The translations under genes were made by a program, and so were the position numbers. Shown in pieces: positions 9,905-18,415 of a stretch of DNA of 64,000 nt. The notes beneath the pieces were generated by a model. The model had not been told where the DNA came from. It ran no database searches and worked only from the letters and a program-made list of their open reading frames with translations. The number at the start of each line of letters is the position of its first letter. The first letter of the stretch is position 1. This stretch comes from an uncultured Flavobacteriaceae bacterium (GTDB lineage: Bacteria; Bacteroidota; Bacteroidia; Flavobacteriales; Flavobacteriaceae), in NCBI GenBank assembly GCA_905181835.1, contig CAJIZF010000003.1:84074-148073 (forward strand), given 5' to 3'.

Positions 9905-11599
9905 TTATTGATATACTCGTATATAATCGATTTCCATACTAGATTGTTCAAACAATGGATCTATACTACCACCAAAATCTCCCCCCATAGCAACATTTAG
10001 TATGAAGAAAAATTCTTGGTTAAAAGGAACATTCGAATTATTAGAAAAACTATGGTATTGTTCTCCATCTACAAAAAAGTTGATTGAGGATTCCGTCCAT
10101 TCTATCTCATAATTATGAAATTCGGTAGAAACGTTTGGAACGGAAATAGAATCACCATTAGCATTTCCTCCTGAATTCCCAGGGTAATGTAAAGTACCGT
10201 AAATACGATCTTGATTATTACCCTTATGTTCCATAATATCTATCTCGCCACAGGAAGGCCAACTTACTTCATCAATATTTGCACCTAACATCCAAATAGC
10301 AGGCCAAGTACCGCCTCCCTCTGGGAGTTTAGCTCTAACTTCAACTCTACCATATTGAAAATCAAATTTATCTTTGGATAACAATCGAGCGGAAGTATAT
10401 TCACTTCCATTGTAAGATTCTGCAATTGCAGTAATTTTTAGGATTCCATTTTCGACAATTACATTTTCAGGTCTATTGGTATAATATTGAGATTCTCCAT
10501 TACCCCAGCCACCAGCACCAGTGTTATAACCCCATGTGCCACTACAAGGTGCTCCATCGGTATCAAATTCCTCAGACCAAACTAAAATATCATTGTTACC
10601 AGAACCTGTTTCACCTGTTTCTCCATTTTCTTCGCAATCATCGCCTTCACCTCCGCCTTCGCCAAAAGGATTTTCAGTTGTAAATTTCTGATACCATGCT
10701 AGTGTTGCACCAGAAGGTTCGGTTTGTATAATACGAATGTGAATTTCGGTATCTGAAATCGATAAGATTTCATAATCGTTATTACCAAGAAAGTAACTCA
10801 TGAAATTATTTTCTAAAACAAACGATGTCTGCGTAGATAAATCATCGGTTATACCAGATGATGAAGGTGAAAACAGAACGTTGTTTATTCCTGAATTATC
10901 AAATTCATAGCAAGTATCTTCACCTGGATTAGGCAAACCTAGTTCATCAAGAACTTCTAATCTATGAAAGTAAGTATTACCAAGATTAAGTAGTTCATAA
11001 GTTACATTTTCATTTTCATCTTGAGTGAAAATAAGTTCATCTTCATATAAACATCCTACAGACTCTTTTTCGAAAGGACCAGCACCATAATAACTTGGAT
11101 CTACAGTCTCAACAGGTCCTACTCCTAAATGAGCATTAACAGGAGCATTCCAGTACCAAGTCTTTGATGATGAAACACCTCCAGTAAGAAAATTCTTTAT
11201 TTCTATTGGATTAAAATCGCTAAATACTTCAATTGTAATTGAAGAAGACGAACTAATACCTCCACGTCCTGATGCTATCACTGTAACCGTATAGGTGTTT
11301 AAACCATTTTGAGTAAAACGATGCGTATCAAGACCAGTTGGTGATACTACATTACCCGTGTTGTCTCCAAAATTATATTGAAAAGTTATCGCATCGTCTG
11401 CAGAGGCAATAAAATTTACAAAACCAGATCCGTCACCAAAGCTATTTTCTGCATCTTGACCTACAATTTCATAATCCAAAGTAATATTACTTGGTGCTAC
11501 AATTTCACCAAAACTTTGGTCTTCTTTTTGACAAGATAGTAAACCAATAAATACTAATATTGAAATACGATACTTTAATTTTTGTTTTAAATTTTTCAT
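9905..11599 (-). CDS. GH16 endo-beta-1,3-glucanase (laminarinase) lipoprotein with PKD domain
   Basis: This enzyme cleaves internal beta-1,3-glucosidic bonds of laminarin at the cell surface. The 564 residues begin with a lipoprotein signal (FIGLLSC, Cys about 23). A PKD-type domain follows (about 38-125, YNFGDNTGNVV), then a middle region of unknown fold (about 130-315), an acidic Glu/Gly-rich linker (about 315-345) and a GH16 catalytic domain (about 345-564). The catalytic signature GEIDIMEH is at 451-458, with Glu452 as nucleophile, Asp454, and Glu457 as acid/base. EFDTDGAPC, WPAIWML and FFILNVAMGGDFGG also match laminarinases. The gene lies 5 bp after the glycan-binding lipoprotein, and its stop overlaps the probable GH3 start. 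Confidence 0.92.
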   Translation of the reverse strand: MKNLKQKLKYRISILVFIGLLSCQKEDQSFGEIVAPSNITLDYEIVGQDAENSFGDGSGFVNFIASADDAITFQYNFGDNTGNVVSPTGLDTHRFTQNGLNTYTVTVIASGRGGISSSSSITIEVFSDFNPIEIKNFLTGGVSSSKTWYWNAPVNAHLGVGPVETVDPSYYGAGPFEKESVGCLYEDELIFTQDENENVTYELLNLGNTYFHRLEVLDELGLPNPGEDTCYEFDNSGINNVLFSPSSSGITDDLSTQTSFVLENNFMSYFLGNNDYEILSISDTEIHIRIIQTEPSGATLAWYQKFTTENPFGEGGGEGDDCEENGETGETGSGNNDILVWSEEFDTDGAPCSGTWGYNTGAGGWGNGESQYYTNRPENVIVENGILKITAIAESYNGSEYTSARLLSKDKFDFQYGRVEVRAKLPEGGGTWPAIWMLGANIDEVSWPSCGEIDIMEHKGNNQDRIYGTLHYPGNSGGNANGDSISVPNVSTEFHNYEIEWTESSINFFVDGEQYHSFSNNSNVPFNQEFFFILNVAMGGDFGGSIDPLFEQSSMEIDYIRVYQ

Positions 11600-11604
11600 A
11601 GCTT

Positions 11605-13632
11605 TTAATTTGTCAATTGAAATTCGTCATAATAGTAAATGGAATCATCACCTGGATTTCCAAAATCAAAAAAGATTACTATTCTTGTATAATCGGCAGC
11701 AGGTGCATCACTAAAATCGTAGACTAATTGCTCCCACTCATTCGATACAGTACTCAGTAAATCCACTTCATGCACAATTGATGCATCGGAATTTTCTAAT
11801 TTTAATTTAATCACCGCACCAGTTGACGGGACATTGGTCATTACACTGATGTTGTTATAGTTATTTAAGTCTAAAGGAGATTCTACTTCAAAAAAGGAAC
11901 CTGCCCATGTTTGAGACCCACTCGTCTTAAGCTGACTTACTGAAGTTGCAGTGGTATTTACACCAGAAACATCAGGGTTTGGAATTACTATCGGGGGTTC
12001 GATTCCTCCAAATTCAACAAATGCTGGTTCAACACCTTCAAAATTTTCTATGGTTAATGGAGGTGATGTGGACACTAAAGCACCTTCACCAACTTCCATT
12101 TCGTCAAATAAATAAAGTGATCCATCACCCACGTTCCCAAAATCGTAAAAAACTACGACTCTTGTGTATTGCGCATCAGGTGCATCGATAAAATCGTATG
12201 TTAATAACTCCCATGAATTAGCAACAGAAGTCATCATATCGACTTCATGAGTAACAGAAGCATCTGCGTTTTCTAATTTAAGTTTAACGACTTTACCTTC
12301 AAAAGGAGAATAACTTTTAAATCGAATTCTTTTTACTCCTGCAAAATCGATCACTTGATTGGTTAATTCAAAAAAGGTACCTCCCCATACTTCAGAGCCA
12401 ACCGCATTGTCTAACTGTGCAGTATTGTCTGTATTGTTAATTCCTCCTGGATTAGGATTCGAAATAACCTGAGTTGAACCAATATTACCAAACTCGGTAA
12501 ATATGGGTGCTGCACCTTCGAAATCTTCAAATGATTCAAATACTTCTGAATCAGATTGCACCAACTTAATATCATCAAAATAATAAGTAGCATCTGTTCC
12601 AGAATTGCCGAAATCGAAAAATATAACTACTTGGTGATACTCTTGAGTTAAATCAGCACCGCTAAAATCAAAATTGAGTTCTTCCCAAGCATTCGCTGAA
12701 TTAACAACTAAATCAGACTCATAGAAAATATCAGGATTTGTCGCATTTTCTACTTTAAGTTTGACAATAATACCACTTTGTGGTGACCATACCTTAACAC
12801 CTAAGTTTACCAACGAAGAAAAATCGATAGGATCATCTAATTCTAGGTAGCTTCCTCCCCAAACTTCCGCATTTGCTGGTTTTATGGATTGTCCTACTCT
12901 TTGACTTTGATTGTTGTCCGAAATATCTGGATTATCTACAACAATAGAAATGACATTTCCGAAATCTACGAATGAATAATCGAGACTAGCATCTTCAAAA
13001 TCGATAGGAAGTTGTAGTGGATTTAATATAGAAATTGTTTCCGTTATTTGAATTGCTCCGTCTATACCGCTTATTGCAATCACAGTTACATCATAAACTC
13101 CTATTTCTTCGTATACATGAGATATCGTCTCGTCAACCATTAATGGGGTTGCTTCTTCATTTTCAACATCTCCAAAATAAACCTCAAACATAGTTGCATA
13201 GTCAGCAGTAGCCGATACGTTGATCTGGAAATTATTAGTAGGATCGTTTTCTATAGTGGCAACTAAATTTTCGGGAGGTAAAAAAGAAACAACAAGAGGT
13301 TGTAGAACTTCTGTTGCATTTCCGTTTAAAGAAAGACCAACAATTTTTACTTGATAATTGCCTTCAGAATAAGTTCTCTCTACACTTTCGCCAATACCGA
13401 TAGTTGCAAATTCATTATTATCTGCTTCAAAATAAATTTCAAATTGAGTAACTCCTTCTCCATTAGGAGTTATTTTTACTAGACCAGTATTATCTTGAGT
13501 AATAAAAAAGTCTGCACTAATATTTGTAGGAGCATCTATCGACTCCACTATATCAAAAATATCACTATCCCTTACACAACTTGAAAATAAGAGCGTGACA
13601 ATTAAAATACTTATAAATTTTATAGTTTTCAT
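11605..13632 (-). CDS. Surface glycan-binding lipoprotein with PKD-like domains and three modules (SusE/F position)
   Basis: The 675 residues carry a lipoprotein signal (LIVTLLFSSC, Cys about 19). Two PKD-like immunoglobulin-fold domains follow (about 35-115 and 118-205). Then come three related modules (about 208-360, 366-515 and 526-675), each with NP.(D/P)xxGxN, a WGGS/WAGS strand, a VKLKxEN strand, xxWExLxxDFS, VVxFxDFGN and a terminal YYxDE/YYFDD. The module is the same family that fills the two downstream T9SS proteins. The gene sits directly after susD (13 bp) where SusE/F-type binding proteins are expected, so binding of laminarin at the outer leaflet is inferred. Multimodular laminarin-binding proteins of this layout are known from marine Bacteroidota; which CBM family applies needs a search. 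Confidence 0.8.
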   Translation of the reverse strand: MKTIKFISILIVTLLFSSCVRDSDIFDIVESIDAPTNISADFFITQDNTGLVKITPNGEGVTQFEIYFEADNNEFATIGIGESVERTYSEGNYQVKIVGLSLNGNATEVLQPLVVSFLPPENLVATIENDPTNNFQINVSATADYATMFEVYFGDVENEEATPLMVDETISHVYEEIGVYDVTVIAISGIDGAIQITETISILNPLQLPIDFEDASLDYSFVDFGNVISIVVDNPDISDNNQSQRVGQSIKPANAEVWGGSYLELDDPIDFSSLVNLGVKVWSPQSGIIVKLKVENATNPDIFYESDLVVNSANAWEELNFDFSGADLTQEYHQVVIFFDFGNSGTDATYYFDDIKLVQSDSEVFESFEDFEGAAPIFTEFGNIGSTQVISNPNPGGINNTDNTAQLDNAVGSEVWGGTFFELTNQVIDFAGVKRIRFKSYSPFEGKVVKLKLENADASVTHEVDMMTSVANSWELLTYDFIDAPDAQYTRVVVFYDFGNVGDGSLYLFDEMEVGEGALVSTSPPLTIENFEGVEPAFVEFGGIEPPIVIPNPDVSGVNTTATSVSQLKTSGSQTWAGSFFEVESPLDLNNYNNISVMTNVPSTGAVIKLKLENSDASIVHEVDLLSTVSNEWEQLVYDFSDAPAADYTRIVIFFDFGNPGDDSIYYYDEFQLTN

Positions 13633-13645
13633 TTGTTATTTTTTT

Positions 13646-15139
13646 TTAATATCCGGGGTTTTGTGACCATCTATTTCCTGTTAAATCAATTTCAATTGAG
13701 GGTATGGGAAATATTTCGTGTTTACCAGTAACAAAGCCTTCAATGTTTTCACTTGCCGTATTAGTCCTTACTAAATCGAAAAAACGATGCCCTTCTCCAA
13801 CAAGTTCTAATCTGCGTTCTTTATAAATATCATTAGTAAGTGCTGTTCCAGAACTTGAAATTTCAGACAAATTCGCTCTTAACCTAACTTCATTTAAGTA
13901 TAATCTTGCTCTACCTTCATCAATTCCACCTCTATTTAATGCTTCGGCAGCCATCAATAAGACATCGGCGTATCGAATAGCTCGATAATTATTTGGATTG
14001 GTAAGATTTTGATCTCCTGTATTTAAATCCCCGCTTCTAGGAATATATTTTCTATTGTAAAACCCTGTATGCTCGAATCCTTCAACATAAGTTGCTCCAA
14101 CTTCAGCGGCCCAAGTCTCAATATCTAAAATAGATACATCTCTTCGAATATCGCTTTCATCAAATAAATCATAGGTCTCTTGTGTTGGAACGTTAAAACT
14201 AAAACCTGAACCGAAAATATCACCTACAGATCCGGGTTCCACTGAATAATTACGAATCCCGTTAAAACCTACTGCAACATTACCTTCACTACATTGTAAA
14301 CAGCCAAAACCTGCACCTTGAAAATCTGTGTATTGAACTTCAAAGACAGATTCGATGTTGTTTTCATAGTCATTTTCAAACATATTTGCATAATCGTCTG
14401 TTAGTAATTGATACTGCCCACTGTTAATTACATTTTCTAGAGCATTGGCTGCCTCTGAAAATTTATCTTGATACAAATAAACCTTTCCTAATAATGACTG
14501 GGCTGCCCCTTTTGTAACTCTTCCTATGTCTGCTTGAACCAAAGGCAATACACTTGTAGCGTAGATTAAATCTTGCTCGATTTGAGCATACACTTCTGTT
14601 TTAGGTGTTCGATCAACTTCAAATTGCTGACCAAAAAGTATCCTTTGATCTACTACTAAGGGTACATCGCCAAACCATTTTACCAGTTCAAAATAATAAT
14701 AAGCTCTTAAAAATCTTGCTTGACCTAAAACAATATCTTTCCCTTCGAAATCTAATTTATCTTGGAATTCCAATATATAATTTGCTCTATTTACACCGGC
14801 GAACATCCAACTCCAGATATTTCTAAGTTCAGAATTAACAGGAGTATGTATCATATCGTCAACTTGCTGATAACTTGGAACATCCGTTGCGCTTTCTCCA
14901 CCACACAAAGTGTTGTCAGAAGCTATTTCGCCTAAGAGAACATTCATAAATGAAGACTGTAACATATCATAAGCACCAATAAGTGCATTTTGATAATCTG
15001 CTTCAGTGTTGAAAAAATCTTCTGAATTTTCCTCTGATGGAGCTACATCAATAAAATCATCGCTACATGACGAAACCATGACTAATGACAATACAAAAAC
15101 TAGTAAAAGCTTTCTATCTATTTTTTTTAATTTTTTCAT
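13646..15139 (-). CDS. susD: SusD/RagB family outer-membrane nutrient-binding lipoprotein
   Basis: The 497 residues open with a lipoprotein signal (VLSLVMVSSC, Cys about 27). The body is alpha-helical with TPR-like pairs (GQARFLRAYYYFELVKWFGDVP and GAAQSLLGKVYLYQDKF are family hallmarks). The SusD C-terminal lobe holds NPNNYRAIRYADVLLMAAEA and ERRLELVGEGHRFFDLVR, ending in WSQNPGY. It captures oligosaccharide as the hinged lid on the SusC barrel. It starts 8 bp after susC, the usual arrangement, and GH16/GH3 downstream suggest beta-1,3-glucan as ligand. Confidence 0.95.
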   Translation of the reverse strand: MKKLKKIDRKLLLVFVLSLVMVSSCSDDFIDVAPSEENSEDFFNTEADYQNALIGAYDMLQSSFMNVLLGEIASDNTLCGGESATDVPSYQQVDDMIHTPVNSELRNIWSWMFAGVNRANYILEFQDKLDFEGKDIVLGQARFLRAYYYFELVKWFGDVPLVVDQRILFGQQFEVDRTPKTEVYAQIEQDLIYATSVLPLVQADIGRVTKGAAQSLLGKVYLYQDKFSEAANALENVINSGQYQLLTDDYANMFENDYENNIESVFEVQYTDFQGAGFGCLQCSEGNVAVGFNGIRNYSVEPGSVGDIFGSGFSFNVPTQETYDLFDESDIRRDVSILDIETWAAEVGATYVEGFEHTGFYNRKYIPRSGDLNTGDQNLTNPNNYRAIRYADVLLMAAEALNRGGIDEGRARLYLNEVRLRANLSEISSSGTALTNDIYKERRLELVGEGHRFFDLVRTNTASENIEGFVTGKHEIFPIPSIEIDLTGNRWSQNPGY

Positions 15140-15147
15140 AACTTATA

Positions 15148-18100
15148 TTACATTTTAAAGTTTACGCCCAATAAAAAAGTTCGGGGTGTTGGATAAAATC
15201 CGTTATCAAATCCACCACCTAAAGGATTACCTGAAGATGAAGTAGGATCATAACCTCTATATTTTGTTAAAGTAAAGAGATTGGTTACCGAAGCATAAAA
15301 TCGTAATTTATCTACACCTATTGCATTTGTTGTATTTTTGTTAAGTGTGTAACCAATTTGCATATTTTGTGCTCTTATATAAGATGCGTCTTCAACAAAA
15401 TAGTCAGAAAAGACAGCATTTGATGTAGCACCCGTAGTTGCTCTAGGAACAGAATTGGACGTCCCTGGACCTGTCCATCGTTCAAGTTCATAACTAGTTT
15501 TATTCGTTAAGGATAAATTTCTTTCATAATTTCTTACTATTTCATTTCCTATAGATGAAAATAAATACATTTGAAAATCAAAGTTTTTGTAATCAAAGGA
15601 AATATTTAAACCCATAGTAACATCAGGAATAGGATCTCCTATATAAGTTTTGTCTTCTTCGTTTATTACCCCATCGTTGTTTACATCGACAAACCTTATG
15701 TCTCCTGGTTGCGCATTGGCACCAAGTGCTAATTGAGATGGATGCGCATCAACTTCACTTTGGTTCTGAAAAACACCAGCTGTCTTTAAACCATGGAAGT
15801 AACCTATTGGCATTCCAACTTCCATTCTAGCCACGTCAGATTGACCAATACCAAATGCTCCACCAGAAATATAGCCCAAACTGTTATCCACTTTTAAAAC
15901 CTCGTTTTCAAGAGTCGTAAAATTATAATTTACATTAAAAGACATATCGTCACTAAACGATTTTGAATAGCCTAATTGAAATTCAAAACCAGTATTTTTC
16001 ACATCACCCCCATTAATAATAGGAGCTCCAGATCCTGGTGCAGTTCCACCTAAAATTCCTGAGATATCAGGAACTAGCAATAAATCTTTTGTGTTTCTAC
16101 TAAAATAGTCTGCTGTAAAAATTAATTCATTATTTAAAAACCTAGCATCTACACCAACATTAAATGATTCTTGTTGTTCCCACTTAATTTCAGGATTAGA
16201 TAAGGTTCCTAAAGCAATACCTGTTACCAATTCTCCATTGAGCACATATTCACCTTCTCCATTTAAAATAGATACATATCTGTAATCAGGTATTCTATCA
16301 TTCCCAAGAATACCATAGGAAGTTCTAAGTTTTAGAAAACTTATAGCCGATACTTCTTCTAGAAAACTTTCATCAGACAATACCCAACCTAAAGATGCCG
16401 TTGGGAAGTAACCAAATCTGTTTTTTGGACCAAACTTTGTTGAACCATCGCGTCTTATGAGAGCAGAAAACAGATACTTTTCTTTATAGTTGTATTGAAT
16501 ACGACCAAAATATGATAATAATCTTGAATCAAAAGTTGGGTCACCCAGTGGGTAGAAATTTAAAATATCCGATGCATTTTCAAGACTAGCGTTGTTATAA
16601 TCGTTATCTGGAATATCAAAACCAATTGAACCAGAAAATTCTCCTTCCGTTTTAAAAACTGAAGTTCCTATTGTAGCTTTTAAACTATGAGCATCTTTAA
16701 ATACTTTTTCATAATTTAATATCGCATCGAAAGTATAGTCTTGGAACACACTCTTTGATTCAGAATATTCACTTCTGTCTTTGTTAAAGACTTTTCCTGA
16801 ACCATAAAAAGCGACAGGATTAAAATTTTCTCCTCTAACTTCCGCATAATTGAATTGAATATTTGATTCAACAGAGAAATTCTCTAAAAATTTATAGTTA
16901 GCTCCAAAATTCCCACTCAATTTGTCAACTACTGATTTATTATAAGTGTTTGCGATTTGAGCTATTGGGTTTATTACCTCATTACCTAATCCTTCCGATA
17001 AAGTATATTGATTGTTATCATCTTTAACTGTTAATGTTGGAGAATTGTTTAAAGCATTAAATAAAACTGAACCAATAGAATTTTCAGCAAGTGCTTTTCG
17101 ATTGGTACCCGTATAGATTAAACCCGCTTTTAAATTAAGGTTTTTTAATAATTCCGTATTGAGATTTAATCTTACATTATAACGAGTAAAGTTTGACTTA
17201 TTACCTCCAATGATTCCATCTTGAGATAAGAAGGAAGACCCAATAGCGTAGCCAGATTTTTTAGTACCACCACGCAAAGTGAAATCTTGATTAATAATAG
17301 AAGCGTTTTGAAAAACTTCATTTTGCCAATTAGTTCCACCTCCAAGGTCTGAGACATTAGGAAAAACAATTGCTTCACCGTTTGCTACATGGGCTTCGTT
17401 AACTAATAAACCATACTCGGATGCATTTAAAGCAGGAAGAGTTCTAGTTGTTTGCTGAAAACCTCCGTATAAATTGACATCTAATTTTAATTCGGAATTT
17501 TTCACCCCTGACTTTGTAGTAATTAATATGACTCCATTGGCAGCTCTAACACCATAAATACCGGCTGTAGCATCTTTTAATACCGTAATAGTTTCAATAT
17601 CAGAAGGAGTAACAACGCTTAAATCTTCGATTACATTTCCGTCTAATAATATAAGAGGTCTATTATCTCCATTGGTTGAGATACCCCGTATTCGAATATT
17701 TGACGCACTTCCTGGTGCTCCAGATTGTGTAGTAATGTTTACTCCTGATACTTGTCCCTGTAGTGCTTGTTCAATTCTTGTTGGAGCAAGTTCTTCAATT
17801 GTTTTGCTGGAAACAACAGATACGGCACCCGTTATTTCTTTTTTAGTTTGAGTACCATAACCAACTATTATCACCTCATCTAAAGACTCTTGATCTTCAT
17901 CTAAAATTATAACTAAACTATTTTTTGATTTAATGGAAATTGTTTTTTCCTTGAAGCCTAAGTATGAGAACTTTAACTGATCTCCAATTGTAACACCCTT
18001 AATAGTAAAAAATCCGTCAAAATCAGATATTGCACCATTATTTGTGTTTACTTGAATGATAGATACTCCCGGTAAAGGTAGTCCTGATACATCCGATATA

Positions 18101-18180
18101 TTACCTGAAATTTCTATTGTTTGAGAAAATCCCAACATAGAAATTAATGAAAAAGTAATAATTAAATAGATTTGTTTCAT
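15148..18180 (-). CDS. susC: SusC/RagA family TonB-linked outer-membrane transporter
   Basis: The 1010-residue protein has a signal peptide (about 1-19), a carboxypeptidase-regulatory-like domain (about 23-95, ISGNISDVSGLPLPGVSII, GAISDFDGFFTIKG), a TonB box region (DEVIIVGYGTQ), a plug domain (about 115-220, VSGVNITTQSGAPGSASNIRIRG) and a 22-strand barrel ending in FLLGVNFKM. It imports oligosaccharides captured by SusD across the outer membrane using TonB energy. It is the first gene of the catabolic operon, preceded by a 235-bp leader with phased direct repeats. I see no TAnnTTTG housekeeping box upstream, consistent with activator-dependent transcription. Confidence 0.95.
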   Translation of the reverse strand: MKQIYLIITFSLISMLGFSQTIEISGNISDVSGLPLPGVSIIQVNTNNGAISDFDGFFTIKGVTIGDQLKFSYLGFKEKTISIKSKNSLVIILDEDQESLDEVIIVGYGTQTKKEITGAVSVVSSKTIEELAPTRIEQALQGQVSGVNITTQSGAPGSASNIRIRGISTNGDNRPLILLDGNVIEDLSVVTPSDIETITVLKDATAGIYGVRAANGVILITTKSGVKNSELKLDVNLYGGFQQTTRTLPALNASEYGLLVNEAHVANGEAIVFPNVSDLGGGTNWQNEVFQNASIINQDFTLRGGTKKSGYAIGSSFLSQDGIIGGNKSNFTRYNVRLNLNTELLKNLNLKAGLIYTGTNRKALAENSIGSVLFNALNNSPTLTVKDDNNQYTLSEGLGNEVINPIAQIANTYNKSVVDKLSGNFGANYKFLENFSVESNIQFNYAEVRGENFNPVAFYGSGKVFNKDRSEYSESKSVFQDYTFDAILNYEKVFKDAHSLKATIGTSVFKTEGEFSGSIGFDIPDNDYNNASLENASDILNFYPLGDPTFDSRLLSYFGRIQYNYKEKYLFSALIRRDGSTKFGPKNRFGYFPTASLGWVLSDESFLEEVSAISFLKLRTSYGILGNDRIPDYRYVSILNGEGEYVLNGELVTGIALGTLSNPEIKWEQQESFNVGVDARFLNNELIFTADYFSRNTKDLLLVPDISGILGGTAPGSGAPIINGGDVKNTGFEFQLGYSKSFSDDMSFNVNYNFTTLENEVLKVDNSLGYISGGAFGIGQSDVARMEVGMPIGYFHGLKTAGVFQNQSEVDAHPSQLALGANAQPGDIRFVDVNNDGVINEEDKTYIGDPIPDVTMGLNISFDYKNFDFQMYLFSSIGNEIVRNYERNLSLTNKTSYELERWTGPGTSNSVPRATTGATSNAVFSDYFVEDASYIRAQNMQIGYTLNKNTTNAIGVDKLRFYASVTNLFTLTKYRGYDPTSSSGNPLGGGFDNGFYPTPRTFLLGVNFKM

Positions 18181-18415
18181 TGCTTTATTTTTATGTGTCT
18201 ACAATTAAATTGAAATTAATCTAAAAACATAAAATTCAGGTATACAAAAAACATACAACTAACCGTCTTAGACATTGACAGGTAATTGCAGCATTAAAAA
18301 GAACAGGAATATAAGGGGGTTAACGAAAAAAAAACTTGTTAACAGAAAAGTGCTTTATTTATTAAAAGTAAAAAATGTTGTATGAATGTTGTAGTAAAAT
18401 AAAAAAATGTTGTGA
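18181..18415 (-). promoter_or_regulatory. Control region upstream of susC
   Basis: These 235 gene-free bases lie between the regulator stop and the susC start. They contain three ATGTTGT direct repeats (18375-18413), two GTTAAC palindromes 19 bp apart (18319-18324 and 18338-18343) flanking an A-run, and a GGGGG tract near 18315. No TAnnTTTG box is present on the minus strand. This is the only sizeable leader in the locus, so operon control most likely acts here. Confidence 0.6.
18375..18413 (-). promoter_or_regulatory. Candidate activator site: three phased ATGTTGT repeats
   Basis: ATGTTGT occurs at 18375-18381, 18386-18392 and 18407-18413, with start spacings of 11 and 21 bp, that is one and two turns of the DNA helix. 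Read toward susC the motif is ACAACAT. Same-face direct repeats 195-235 bp upstream of the operon are what a multimeric activator would use, and the adjacent LuxR-type regulator is the obvious candidate. Binding is inferred only. Confidence 0.5.
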
